Part shown: in pieces, positions 1 to 12,918 of the stretch
How the letters are laid out: each line of letters starts with the position of its first letter
How positions within the stretch are numbered: the stretch's first letter is position 1
Assembly: GCF_000150275.1 (NCBI RefSeq)
Contig: NW_002060943.1
Span: forward strand, 7,060,299 to 7,124,298
Reading direction: 5' to 3'
Origin: Trichoplax adhaerens
Lineage: Eukaryota; Placozoa; Uniplacotomia; Trichoplacea; Trichoplacidae
DNA length: 64,000 nucleotides
The notes under the pieces: model-generated
Told to the model about the DNA's origin: nothing
What the model saw: only the letters and a program-made list of their open reading frames with translations
Databases searched by the model: none
Position numbers and translations under genes: made by a program

Positions 1-2851
1 ACCATGCAAATAAATGGGGATCGATCTGCAGTAACGGATGGGGAATAAAAGAAGCTAATGTTGCATGTCGGCAATTAAATTATGCGAAAGCAATGTCTGC
101 AAAAGGTATGCCTATCTATATGCAAAGAAGTAAATCATGTTTGATTTATAGCTAAAATCACAGCGAAATAACAGTTTAATTTTGTCTTCATCATTAATTT
201 ATCGTAGTTTGTGCTATGATTCCGTCCCATGTAACTCTCAACCAATGATCATACTTCCAATTTAGCTTCATTGCGACAAGAATCTCTATCAAAACAATCA
301 TGGACAGGATTTATAGCTTGTCAAGGCAATGAAATTGCCCTTTCTCAATGCGAGCAATCGCAGTGGATTATTTCTGCAGAATGTACAAGCCAAAGTAACG
401 CACGTATTTCATGCGAAGCGACTGCAGGTTAGAAATCTCGAATTAGCTGCATTCTAAAATTATAAGACTGTGACTAAATGCACTGATAATGGCCATGTGA
501 AGCCGTTCAACTAAATACATTTTTTACTCTTGCAGATAATCCCCTGAATTGTATCTTTGAGCATGGATTTTGCAGTTGGAAGCAACCTAAGAGAAACTAT
601 AAAATGGATTGGCTGTGGACGGATAGTAATCACACGCCATTAAACAAAAAGTTCTCAGGTACGTATGAAAATCAATCAAAGCTTAAAGATATTATTCTCC
701 ATCAATAAATTAACTTTATTAGCTTATTTACGTTAGTTAAGACAACTTGAACGTTTAGGAAGTAAATCTATAATTATAATATAGCTCAATAATAATAATT
801 CACCATACTATAAAAGCTTATCGATGTGCGCTACTCATATTTGATGGCTATTTCATAGCGTGACTGTTATTAGTCAATAAATTATCCATTGCAAAGGTTA
901 ATCGTAAAGTACCCTATAACGCAAATGCATGCTAACATTTTACAGATTCATTAAGATTTAAAATTATAATGACACTTAATCTGGCCTTCCTCTTAGGACC
1001 CCATATTTTTTTAAATACTTTATATGGCAATGATGAAGAAGAAGCAACTCTACGTAGTCCATTATTGATGACTCCTTATCAAAGAAATATAACTGTAAGT
1101 ATTTAACTATTATTTTCTTCTGCAGAATGGGTTACATTTTCATCGAATAGATAGTTTGAAATTGATAATAAATATCCTTATAACAGTTTTCTATTTGAAT
1201 TCATTGCTATCGCCTCAGGTTACCTTCAATTACCACCAATCTAAGATAATTAGTGGAGCATTCACGGTTGAAGTTTTTACAAAAGTATCTCAAAAAATAT
1301 GGCAAGCTGATAAGGCATCACCACCTGATGACATTCAGCAAAGGAAAGTCGTTTTTCAAGCCCCAGCAAAGCATTTCAACGTAAGATAGAAGCAATTTAT
1401 TATAAACAAATCAGATTTATCTCGCATGCTTCATAAGGCATGGCGATTATAATTGATTTCTCATCTAGTCAATATTGAATAGTACGATAATAAATGTAAT
1501 TTAAAGAAATAATATTTTAAAAATTAGGTACAATTCAAATTTGTAAAAGGACGAAAATCGACCGGTGTTATCAGTATGAACGCAATCAAGATCCAAGGAT
1601 GTCGTGAAGGTTAGTACATTATCTCAGCCATTAATCCGTATCGTATTCAATCCGCTGTGCTTTATGACTGTGCTGAGTCTTTATAGATTAACTTTCTGAT
1701 GTGATAGCCTTGATACTGGTTATGATTTAGAGGGAGCTATATATATATCGAAAACTGCAGGAAACTGGTATCTAACCAGTCTCTAAATGACGTTATTAAC
1801 CTTCGAAATTTACCTTTAAAGTTAATTTTAAAAATTTATGCCATATCAGTCTATTACATACCTTAAAATTATGTTTTCAGTCGCTCATACAATTGTACAA
1901 ATCTTAGATCAGTTTTCTTATATATAGTAATCAGAAAATTTCCATATATTGCATGCGAATAATAAATTATACTACATTCAAGATATTGGAGAATCTAGTA
2001 TCTGAATTTAATACAAAAAAACCTATGAAGTTATGCTATAACACAAACTGAATTTATCTCGGGTGCTCATTTCTTGATAATAGCTCTAAAATTTTGGAAT
2101 TATCCATCTACAAGTCTTTTTATATTATTAATCGATAATTGTTAATGGGTTTACTGGCAGCATCAAAAGCAATTTATGACGAAGACGATGACTCTATGGC
2201 AATGGGATTCGGATTAGCTGCGCTCGTCTTCGGCCCAGTCGTTATATTTTTTTGTTGGAGATATCATACAAAAAAACAGGACGAGATTGCTGAAGCTAAT
2301 ACTTTAGCAAAGCAAGTTCGCACACATCAAAATCAAACAAGCCAACCTAGGATCCGAAATAGTAGCGGTGGAAATCCTACTGAAAGTCTTCAGCCCCTAT
2401 GTAAGCGAAGAAAATCTAAAGTTAATTGAAAATGATTGTTATTCATCGAGTTGAATTTTCTTTAATTTTTTACTCTAAATGATTTGGCAGTAAAGGAAAA
2501 TGCAACTGATGATCGACAGGATTATAGTACAAGTCAAAAGCTTCATGATTCAGAATCACAAGGTAGGCTACCCAAAATGTGTTTAATCGTTCGATAAAAA
2601 GACTTAGATTGTTTATTTTAGTATTATAGGATATAAAAGAAAATTTGTATATCATCTGACTCATAGTGTATCAGATTTCTTAACTACTCTGATACTTTAC
2701 TTGTAACTTTAAATCGCATAATACCTAGTAATCACAAGCGACAATTTAAATTTCTTCATAACTATGAGAAATATCTTATTTTATCATCTATAAAACGGAT
2801 TCAGAAGCATGTATCACGGAAGAGAGCAACAACAAAGTCTACAATGTTTGA
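1..2851 (+). CDS. SRCR-MAM single-pass membrane receptor, 5' end cut by the window
   Basis: Cell-surface receptor-like protein; ligand unknown. Nine exons are visible: <1-105, 266-427, 536-658, 997-1094, 1219-1380, 1528-1609, 2161-2400, 2491-2562 and 2805-2851. All junctions are GT-AG and all phases agree, ending in TGA. The first two exons encode one SRCR domain (WGSICSNGWG, ANVACRQLNY, then CQGNE-SLxxC-like and a closing Cys). The next four encode a MAM domain (CIFEHGFCSWKQ start, DWLW, a LRSP-like LRSPLL strand, GCRE end). Exon 2161-2400 gives an acidic stalk, one transmembrane helix (GFGLAALVFGPVVIFFCW) and a basic stop-transfer. The rest is a hydrophilic cytoplasmic tail rich in Ser, Thr, Asn and Gln. 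The start and any further N-terminal domains lie upstream of the window. Same MAM exon pattern as the gene at 4947-8255, so the two are probably tandem paralogues. Domain calls are firm; the last two tail exons are less certain. Confidence 0.82.
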
Positions 2852-4946
2852 AGTCTATCTAGCAAATTATCAATATATCAACATGTAAAGATTAGCAATA
2901 AATATGTAACCAGTTTGAGCCAAGTTTTTAAAATAGAATTCAGAGTGATAGCGTTAGATTACCTATAACAATAGCCATTTGCGGAAGGTAACCTGTGAAT
3001 TTGCTAAATTACTGGATACCTATGGCTATTTTAGACACATCTGAGATTGCATTAGATTTACTATGAATGATCTTCTTCTTATTTGAAAATAATGACAAGT
3101 AATATACGCTGCCTTTGTTACAGAAATTCTAAATTTGAGAAGATTATAAATAAGTTCTAGTAGATGACGAGTAAACATTCCTTTTGCCTACATAAAAGAA
3201 TTTCATTTGGCCTATCAATAAATATTGTTTAACCGAAGCCATTGTCAAGGTATAATTCCAAATTGAATTAAAATCACACGTTATTTTACATATTCTGTAT
3301 TTCTAAAAAATTATTACTGCTCATAAATAGTACCTAATATCAATTTGTTTTGAAATGGTTTATATTCAGTAGTAGATTATTTAAAAAGTTTATTAACTTA
3401 ACTTTTTAAGTTGATCTTTAAATAGATGATATCGAAAAAATTATCTCCTGGTTTATTTTCATCAAGTATTATGGGATAGTTGTTTTATATCAAGCATAAA
3501 TGTAATCATACATAATCATGTCATGAATTAAGTGTTTAAACACTACTAATTGCATCTCTAAGATTATCTTCATTGAATAGAGTAATAGATTGAATTTATG
3601 CTTATGTAACTTTTTCTCGGTTTCGCTTGAATAATTATTTATACTTAAATAATAAACAAGTATCATTTATGTAATTACAAACTGAAACTAAACCGAAATT
3701 TTGACAGATCTACTTACGAGCTACAAGTGCACTATAACCGCTTTATATCATATTACTATGCTATGATCTGTCGACCTGCTATGACTAAGAAACATGCCAT
3801 GTTTTCTTACATTTATATTAAAATCACACCACTTGACAAGTATTCTACGTATAATTCTCAGGCATGCCTATTAATACTCGCAATTATAGATGAAGCAGAT
3901 GAAGCTGCTAGCTGGCTAGAATAGTAGATCTTCGATGATATAGAGTATATATGTAATTCCTCCTACGCTAGGAAATAAATATTACAAATTATTAAAAGTT
4001 GAGACTCAATGGTAATTATGATACCTAATAAGTATTGCTCGTAATCCTGTTATAAAGTTTAATTACAAAATTATTGGTCTATAATACGGTTATATTGATA
4101 GCTTTAATTGGGTATAATGGCTGCAATTGATCAAAAATATTGTCGATTTTTAGCAAGGAGTCTATCAATCTACAGACATAACTATACGTCAGTGCCAATT
4201 TAGACCTAATATATAGTGTATGCCTCCAGTTCGAGATTTGATTGTTCTTTTCATCCCGCTAATATCTTAATAGCAAATACAGTATAACAGAGACATTGCA
4301 TGGGTATGTACTGCAAATATGTTTAACATTAGCGTACAAGTCTACCAACTATCTTATCGCTCTCCAGAATCGAACAAATTGAAATATATTCTAGGAATCT
4401 ACGTGGCCTATACTCAACTAAAACCGATCACAGTCATGTAATCAGGCTATTCACATTTTATTGAAATATCGAGATATTTTCATCAATTAATTATCATATG
4501 TGAAGCAATCAACCAGGGTGCACTCTATCACAATATTTTGATTAATAAAGAAGCTTCTTAGCTAGTTTGTTGTGTAGCGTATACTGTATAGGCAAGTCCT
4601 AATTCCATCTAAATATCGATACTACATTTATTACCGCTTGTACAGCTAACGGACCTCGATCTTGATATTTTATTACGTAATAAATACCGGTAATCGCCAG
4701 CGCTGCATATTCATGTATATACATTATACAAGCATATAGATACAAAATGACACTGTAAAATGACAAATTGCTTATCATTGTTTACTTTCTGATGAAATAT
4801 CAGGATATTAGCCCACATAAGATTACAGCCTGTTATTAATGACTGCATAATAGATACATTACTGTGGTCTTATGTCAATATGCCCAGTATGCTTTGAAAA
4901 AAGCGTACTGTAAAAATAAACAGTAATTTTTAAAAAGGGTTTCAAC
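2852..4946. other. intergenic, no gene seen
   Basis: About 2.1 kb of AT-rich DNA between two same-strand receptor genes. It should hold the 3' UTR of the first and the promoter of the second. No ORF with a recognisable domain, no tRNA-like fold and no tandem array were seen. The 65-codon ORF at 3727-3924 has no features of a protein. Confidence 0.6.
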
Positions 4947-7900
4947 ATGTCTAAGCGAGAGAAGTATCTCTTACTCATTTTAATAATATATATCAGCAAT
5001 ATTGTTAGAATACATTCGTTCTTAACATTAAATGCATTGAATGGTTCTGATCATGAGTGTATCGATAGATGCACTTGTAATTTTAATAACAATCAAATGA
5101 AATGCAAGCTGGAAGATTTGCCTACTACAGATATTCCAAGTGGCATCACACAAATGTAAGTAAGAAAATACTGTATCTCGTTATCGACATTCGTTGATTA
5201 GCCTTAAAATATGAATCATAGCCGTAAAAGGAAATGACTTATTTCATATACATGTGATGTCTATATATGTCGCCAATATTCAGGTGTAATAGCGATTTTA
5301 AGTGCAACATCAAGAGCTGTGGTACTAATTCAGATCTTATACAACTTTAGCTTAATGATGACGAATAAGTATATCAAATTTTTTTTCTTATAACTCGCTA
5401 TCGTGAAATCACTTAGAAATAAGAGCGAATGATAAGATCAAAAATAATAATTATATACAATGTACAGTAAGGAAGAGTAGTTAATAAGAGCCTTGATTTC
5501 CAACTAAATCAATGCTGAAAGATTATTAGAATTGTCCTACATCAATGTGATGCTCGAACGTGCAGGTTGGCTAAGTTTATGTAATTTTATTTGTAAATCG
5601 ATGAAGTATAATCACCGATGGACACTTGCGATGTGATTGCTCCATAGCCCATATTATTCGATGGGCACAGGAGAATAAAGTTGGCTTGGAAGGTAAATGC
5701 AATTCTCCCACGCGTTATAAAGATAAAAATTTGAGCGATATTAACCTCTCCGTATTAGTAGCGTCATGCAACAAGGGTTCAGGTAAGAAAATAACAACTT
5801 AAATCGTCGAAGCAAATCAGTAATTTTAGTTAAGATTAATACTATTTGGATATAAAATTATTGCATTCATTTTATCTCATCTAAAGCGTCATAATACTGT
5901 ATCAACAAGTATTCAAATTACATAAGACATTGAAGTACTAGGAAGAAAATAGAAAAGTTAAAATTATTCCATTTCATTAAAAGTCTGATAAATCATTTTA
6001 ATATTGATGGATTGCATCTCTAGTTTTGCTTAAGGAGTATTTTAAAGAATGATTTATGTCCGATATACAGGATTCAGTAACAATTTGAGAGTTTTCAGTA
6101 ATAGGTAGTATCATGAATTGCTTATGATACTTGTAAGAACCTTATTTCTGAATTAAATGTTGTGTAATACTCAAAGTTATTACAACGAAAATATCTGACC
6201 ACGTGAAGGGTCATTATAATCAGATAAATTTAATCCCAATTTATGAGTAGTATAATTGATTTCAGAGACTACTCCGTTAAGTATTCAGCTTCAAAAGACA
6301 TCGCATAATTCAAATACCAAGTATATACTTTTATCGAACGGTAGTACTTGGCTTCCTATTTGCAATCGCGATTGGGAATTTGCTGATAGTATGGTGTCAT
6401 GTAGGCAGCTTAGGTATTTAGGAAGCAGCGAGAGTTTATCTCAAAATGGTAAATCGGTTATTGAATGTAACGGCAGAGTCTAAAAGAGATGCTTTACTAC
6501 TATGTTTTCATCCTTCTAATATACCTATGTAATGATATTGATTACATGATCGTTCACAATACAACTTAATAGACTTTGAGCTTGAAGTCAACCAAATAGC
6601 TTGGAGGCTAGATGGCAACTGTACAGGTCTAGAATCACGGTTATCAGATTGTAATATCCAAATAGATGATGTTGCTGATGATTGCCCCATAGCAACTGTA
6701 AAATGTCTCGAAGATGAAGGTAGCGTAATATTGGCATCATATTCAATCCTAAGAATTGGTCATTAGGGCTAATAGTAACATTGGCATACTGATGCTCTGA
6801 GAAAGTGATGAAAATATTGAATATATATTAATTACGTCCCATTATATTTAATTCTAGGCGGTGATCCAACAAATTGTAATTTTCAGAAAGGATTTTGCGG
6901 CTGGTCAAAAATAAATTCTGATTATTTATCTTGGATTTGGTTAAATAATAATCATAATCATGAAGGTGATCCCTATATTTATTCATACTATACATTAGTC
7001 TCATTTCTGTATATTGTACTAGCTAAGTTAGAAATTGAGATACCAATGTATTGGATGTTTTAAATAAATTGTTATCCTCCTAGGTTATCAAGTGTTAGTC
7101 TCGTTAACCAATCATACTAAATCGCAGTCTGCGGTGTCTCTTCAAAGCCCGGTATTAAAGCCACTCAAGAACAAAGTTCAAGTATAATTTTAAGAAATTA
7201 TCGTATAATATTAAAACATAGAATATTGTAAAATAAAATATATCACTACTTCATACATCATGTTTTAACAACATTAAAACGAGATAAATTGTGTATTGTA
7301 GGTTTATGTTGAGTATTATTTTAGCGGTATTATCGATGCTCAGCTCCTACTACAAATTCAGCTTGAATATGATGATGAGTATACGACATTATATTCGTTA
7401 AATATGGAAGAGCACAATTGGAATAACGCAAGCGTAACCATCACCATGAACCATAACAATTTTCGAGTACTGATTATATAATTTGTATTGAAGAATATAG
7501 TAATATCTAAATATTCATGTTTTCTCTTTATTGGTTACTAGATACGCTTCACAGTAAAAAATGGCCAAAATTCAGACGGAGAGATTGGCATTGGCCAAAT
7601 AAAATTAACGGATTGCAAGTTGCGTGGTGAGTTATTAGTTGTGAATAAGAACGTAGTTCTTTTTTACAATTCGTTATTAACCTAGATGAATACATCAAAG
7701 AAAAGCCTTTGTACCTAAGGTCTGGCTGAATATTAATATTTCTGTCTGTTAGATGATGAAGAAAATAGACCCAATAATCGCTTCGTTATTATCGTGGTTG
7801 TAATATGCGCCATTACTATTTTTCCTCCTTCAATATTCATTTATGCTTATGTGGTAAAAAGTCGTTCTGAAAATGGTCCTGAAATACAGATCAATTTGCC

Positions 7901-8255
7901 ATGTAGTAGTACCTGTAAAATATTATCTACGGTCTGCTATTGCTGTGGCCCGAGAAGCAGCAATACCTTCGAAATCTTGGAAGAAACGAACGCTAATTAC
8001 GAAGCGCCAAACTATGAAACTGTAGAGCCGCCAATAAGATCTGAAAGTCCACCTATTTTTCCCCCTGATTTCCAGGAATCTCTTGATAATTTACATCATG
8101 ATGCTCCTCCACCATATTATCAAACATTGACCGAAAACAGCAATATGAATAGTAATAATGACATTCAGCTAAGCTTAATTACGTTAGAGATAGCTAATAG
8201 CGAACGAAATTTGTTACCATCTTATGACAGTGTTATCGCTTCTGAAAGGAGTTAA
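4947..8255 (+). CDS. LRRNT/LRRCT-SRCR-MAM single-pass receptor
   Basis: Cell-surface receptor of unknown ligand. Phase-consistent exons: 4947-5155, 5607-5782, 6266-6448, 6573-6719, 6858-6965, 7084-7181, 7302-7466, 7542-7626 and 7753-8255. The start ATG opens a hydrophobic signal peptide (LLLILIIYISNIV), followed by an LRRNT cysteine cluster (CIDRCTCNF). Exon 2 is an LRRCT cap (LRCDCSIAHIIRWA, Cys-rich end). Exons 3-4 form an SRCR domain (VSCRQLRYLG ... NCTGLESRLSDC) and exons 5-8 a MAM domain (CNFQKGFCGW start, DCKLR end). The last exon has one transmembrane helix and a roughly 130-residue tail with CCYCC-like cysteines near the membrane and a PPPY motif (WW-domain ligand type). LRR repeats expected between the two caps are missing: the first cap exon splices in frame straight to the second. 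DNA between them holds degraded LRR-like coding with stops. Tail differs fully from the neighbour at 1-2851. Confidence 0.8.
5284..5600 (+). pseudogene. decayed LRR exon remnants inside the first intron of the LRR-SRCR-MAM gene
   Basis: Between the LRRNT and LRRCT exons, where LRR exons would be expected, are two stretches that look like broken LRR exons. At about 5284 an AG acceptor opens a frame that ends SDLIQL, then a TAG, then LNDDE, which resembles an LxxLxLxxN strand interrupted by a stop. Near 5490-5540 a frame reads LDFQLNQC, again like the LRR consensus, followed by TGA. Neither can be spliced in frame without a stop. LRR ancestry is inference from short matches. Confidence 0.35.
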
Positions 8256-11200
8256 GTCGAGCTTGTCAAGTTAGTCTGTAAAAGATGCGATTTATGTTGT
8301 AATCTTGCAGATAGATAACAATTGAAAAGTCATAATAATGATAATAAGAATCATAAACACTTTACGATAGAAAGTATGCAAAGAAATCAGTTTTGTTTTA
8401 GCTATATGCATACATACATATACCAGGATTTATAGAGCAAAATCTTTTTATCAGTTAATGCTGTTATCCATGATAATAACATTGTACCTATACGTAGAGC
8501 AAAGTTTACCGTCATTTTATCTACGTAAACTATTAATTGCTTCCCTCATGGACGTTACTATAGCAAAATAAGAAAATTTATGGCTTGTATTATGTAATAT
8601 AGGTAATGGAGGGTCTTGCATTGGATCGTTTTTACTGTTAGCTATCGTCTAGTAACGTCAGTTGTATTGTAATGTATTATACAGTCTTTCTGTTGCCAAG
8701 AATACAGTTGAAGTTTTTTAGTTTCATCTTCTCAATCTTTGCATGCGGTAATTTAGCTGTTCTATCTCAACGGTACATCAACAGTATCATTATTTTATTG
8801 GTGTGCCATATCAAATGAGCATAATTACGGTCAAAGAAACAAAATCTCATCTGTAATACTTTTTCATCAATATTTTCTTGTACTGCAGAGCATTATTATA
8901 GGGAGCATATAAGCTTCATCCAAATATGAATAAAACAGTGATGCAGAAAAAGAACTTTTTGAAGGGTTTACATCTTAAAATTTCAGTCCGTCTATTGGAA
9001 AATTTATTAATTGCTAGTCAAGTATTCCTATTTTCAGCTATTAGGACTGAATTACTTGTGACAATTTACACCATTTGCTCTCTGCATTGCGATTAGAATA
9101 TCACAGACTACTGTAATAAAAAAAATGGACCGCATTGTCGTTTTAATAGTCCTTTGACTACCGGTATGTGCTGTTTCAATGTTTATATTCGACTATCTAC
9201 CGTATATTGCATCTCTAAATCATAAAGTCCTCATTTAGATAATTTTTTTTTAACTTTTATGCTTAATACAAATACGTAGTATACAATGAATATACCTGAT
9301 TCATTCAATTAATAATACAGTATGGTAATAAGCAATATAGGAGAATTTTATATCCAACAGAGGCCCAACATCATCAAATTGTTAACACTTGAAAGTGTAT
9401 TCATTGCGTAGTTTATAAGGATCCAATAGTTCTTGATGTAGATGAATAATTTAGAACTAGCAGAACGTGTGAATTATAGAATTAAGCCTGTATCTCACTT
9501 AGAAAACTGAATTGTTTTAGTTTAGGCAAGAAAGAGTAACCCATGGATTAAGGAAATATCCGAAACCCCCGCTAAGATGAGATTCAGTTCATATTGATGT
9601 TGCGTAGCTATGTCGTCGATGTACTATTGTAGAAACAGGCCATAATTTATTCTGGATTTACCAATAATAATCTCCCTCGTTAATTGACGACAGATAAAAG
9701 TTAATATTTATCAGCTCCTTTCCTAGTATTCATCTTCGCCAATCTAATTCATAAGTTGATCATTGTGTATATTACTCTCTACTGTCCACCTATTTTCCAT
9801 ATAAAGATAGCATCACATGCAGTAGTATTGTTGGATATTCCTGTCTATTCAGAACAGCTTAGATCTCAAAATCGTTAATGAATTGATGAATAACTAGTAA
9901 TCATTCCATAATACTATTAGCTAACGAGAAATCGAGAAGTGTAAACTATCCTGGATACGTTAGATAGTCTTTTCAACTGTACCATGTAAAAATTGTTAAT
10001 TAATCCATTACATAATGTCTATTTCATAATGTCTATTTCATCTTTTACCGTATGGCCTATATAACATTCAGGAAATGAATCCTGATTTTACATTTAATTT
10101 AAATTCATGTATCATACTAACTGGATGTGATATTAAAGAGTCTTTTGAATCACTCAATCTTCCTCTTATAAAACATTGAATTAAAGCGTTTAAAATCAAT
10201 ATCTAGCAGTTTGCTATAAGTAGGACTGAATTCTATGAAGAAATGCTCTCGTTCTTAATGTATAAAATAAAATTATAATGTAACTGTCAGGCTTATTACA
10301 CTGTAGATTATTGCAAAGCCATTCATCAACCATAACTTTAGAACCCTTTATAAAAGACTCCAATGAATTTCTGATCGGTATCTCCTAGGGGAAAAATAAG
10401 CAATTGGCCACAATCGACGTAAAATTAGGTCGTGAATTTTATCCACGGGATATGATTACTCTTGACTAGTTATCATTTTACTGCTGTATATTAGATTCGT
10501 AAAAAATCCTACTATAATTTTTAAAAGATTCATGACAGCTGGTGACAACAATCAACCTGAAATCAGTAATTTCGTCTTTAAATAAATTTGCAATTCAATT
10601 CATGATTTATATAACATCGGAAGCCCACAATAATTAAGTAATCATAATTAATGTTTCATTCTTCAATTAGACTATTAATTGAATATAAATATGTAAACTC
10701 CGCTTTACCCATTCGATATGATGCTTATAGGATGATTACGATAAGAGATCCATTTAAAACCTAACCGCAAATTACTGATTTAAGCGTTTTGCACTGATCT
10801 AGCGCACAGCGTGGTTCAATCGTTCTTTCCTATGTCGGCAGTGTAGTGTAGTATGTTCTTAATTTCTAACTTTGAAACTGCTTTTATGCCTTATATAAAG
10901 CTAATATGTTGCGATTGCATTGCCATAGGTGGATTACAGTAAGTTCCTACATCCCTGCTTTCACTCTAACCTCAATTATAACGATCCTCTAAACCTTCAT
11001 TCATTCCTCATTAGCAACTTTTAAATGGTTGATTATTTTACTCACCATCTGTTCGTATTTTTACACAAAATCTAGTTTTTCTACTGTACAAGTAATTTAA
11101 TATATGAAAGCGATCAACATTTAGATGCCTAGCAGCAGGTATGATATTACCATTATCATGGGCTAATATAATTATTTACTCAGTTTATTTACTTAAAAAA

Positions 11201-12605
11201 TTGCAAGTTACAATTAGAGATAGGCTTTAAATTAAAAAATATCAGAGATCTAGCCAATGCTTAGGTATTTTTTACATATTATAAAAGTCTACTCTTACAA
11301 AATATAATTTATGCAGTTACATATGACTCATAATTTTGATACAGGCTGTTGAAGCGAAATTAATAACAACTACAGAAATAATAATACCAGTTTGATCAAT
11401 TCATCTTGATATTTTATTAATGTAGTATATCATACATACTCTACTACAGTGTATGAGTATAATATCATATAAGCGTATGAATCAATAACTAAGCAATTAC
11501 GTATTCACTTGATTATTATGTGTATTAATTATAAATATGTTATTTGTTCAGTTTATTTTAATATGACGTAATTACGTAGAGCTCTTATAAGAGCCATATT
11601 TACTACATTTTCTTCATGATGACTAATTGTAAGACTATAGATATACTGTGTAATTATTTTTCATGTTTTGCTCCTAAATTATGTATTTGACGTGAGTTAA
11701 ATAATAGATCAGGACAGGAGGTAGCCGCTTTACATCCGAAAATATTTTACTAATACTTAAAACTTACTAGATATTCAGGACATGTGTTATTTTATGAAAT
11801 TAGAATTTAATTTTTTCGAAAAATGATAGTACTCTGAAAGATGTGGTTATTTTTACTAAATGCAATATTGCATCTGAGTTATTCTGACTAGTTTTAAGGA
11901 ATATCATATAGAGTAGATTTATGTTTATTCGCTATTAGATTTTTTGCAGTCTGTAATAATCCTGTGCAAATGAAAGAATTTAGCACGATTTATTTATGGA
12001 CTACATTGGAAAAGTTTTTAAACTAGAAATTGAAATGTAGGCAACTAGTAAAACAAACCAATGTTACTATTTTAACTAAACTCTCTAATGTACTACATTT
12101 ATATTTGCCTGTTTACGTCCTACACTGGCGCCTACTGTTAAAGAAAATAAATACTCTATTTCTTTACATAACAACAAGTTAATGAATGAATCAGAAAATA
12201 AATATCTAAAAGTGATATCTCAGCCATTTACTATAATAATTATAATCGAATCTCAAGGTATAACACTATATTCAAGCCTTTCACTTATTTCTTTTTCAGT
12301 TAAAGTTAATCAATTACGTGCAAAACTTTATGTAAACGAATATTACTGGTCATTTTGAACTTAGGCGATATAAAATAGTGATGATTAATTATTATATATT
12401 GCATAGCAATCGGGAGACTTTTATTAAGTTTGCTGAATCTAAAATAAATAAATATCCAAGCGCAACGTCTCAACTACTGACCCCATTATAATCAACACTA
12501 AAAGTGCTATAATTATGTCATTGCTTTGCTCACTATTTTCATCAATATAAAAATACGGTAGCATAATTTAAACCTGTAATTAAATCTTATTTTTTAAGAG
12601 GATTC
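8256..12605. other. long intergenic region, no gene seen
   Basis: About 4.3 kb of AT-rich DNA with no convincing exon, RNA gene or mobile element. The only regularity I noticed is a short direct repeat near 10012-10043 (ataatgtctatttc twice). Confidence 0.5.
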
Positions 12606-12825
12606 GACAATGAACTCTTGTCGTAGTGCTCTCTATAAGATTGCTAACTTTATTGTTATCATTTTAGCGTTTAATCGTTGAACTGTTTTTAGATCGTTTT
12701 AATTGCGATGTGTTTTTAAAGTTCGGTTTTATTTTTTTCAGGCTAAGTAAACTTTGACAATGAACCTTTATCATAGCGCTACCTATATAATTGCCAACTT
12801 TATCGTTATGATTTTAGCGTTGATT
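12606..12825. repeat. imperfect direct repeat upstream of the transporter gene
   Basis: A segment of about 70 bp at 12606-12675 recurs at 12756-12825, 150 bp further on. Both copies start gacaatgaac, pass through tttat-gttat and end attttagcgtt; they differ at roughly one base in six. The second copy ends about 90 bp before the transporter ATG, so the duplication may include promoter elements. No coding content. Confidence 0.75.
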
Positions 12826-12918
12826 CATTATATTAAGATAGCTCTAAGTACAAGACGTTTTTGCAAATTCTAGCCAATTTTCTGCAATTGACAAATAAAA
12901 TTTCTTTTCATTATCAAA

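Noticed and set aside
3727-3924. 65-codon plus-strand ORF in the first spacer
   Set aside because: No domain, no splice partners, no protein-like composition; short ORFs of this size are expected.
10012-10043. Short direct repeat as a transposon footprint
   Set aside because: Only two copies of about 14 bp, adjacent, with no inverted ends; simple slippage is enough.
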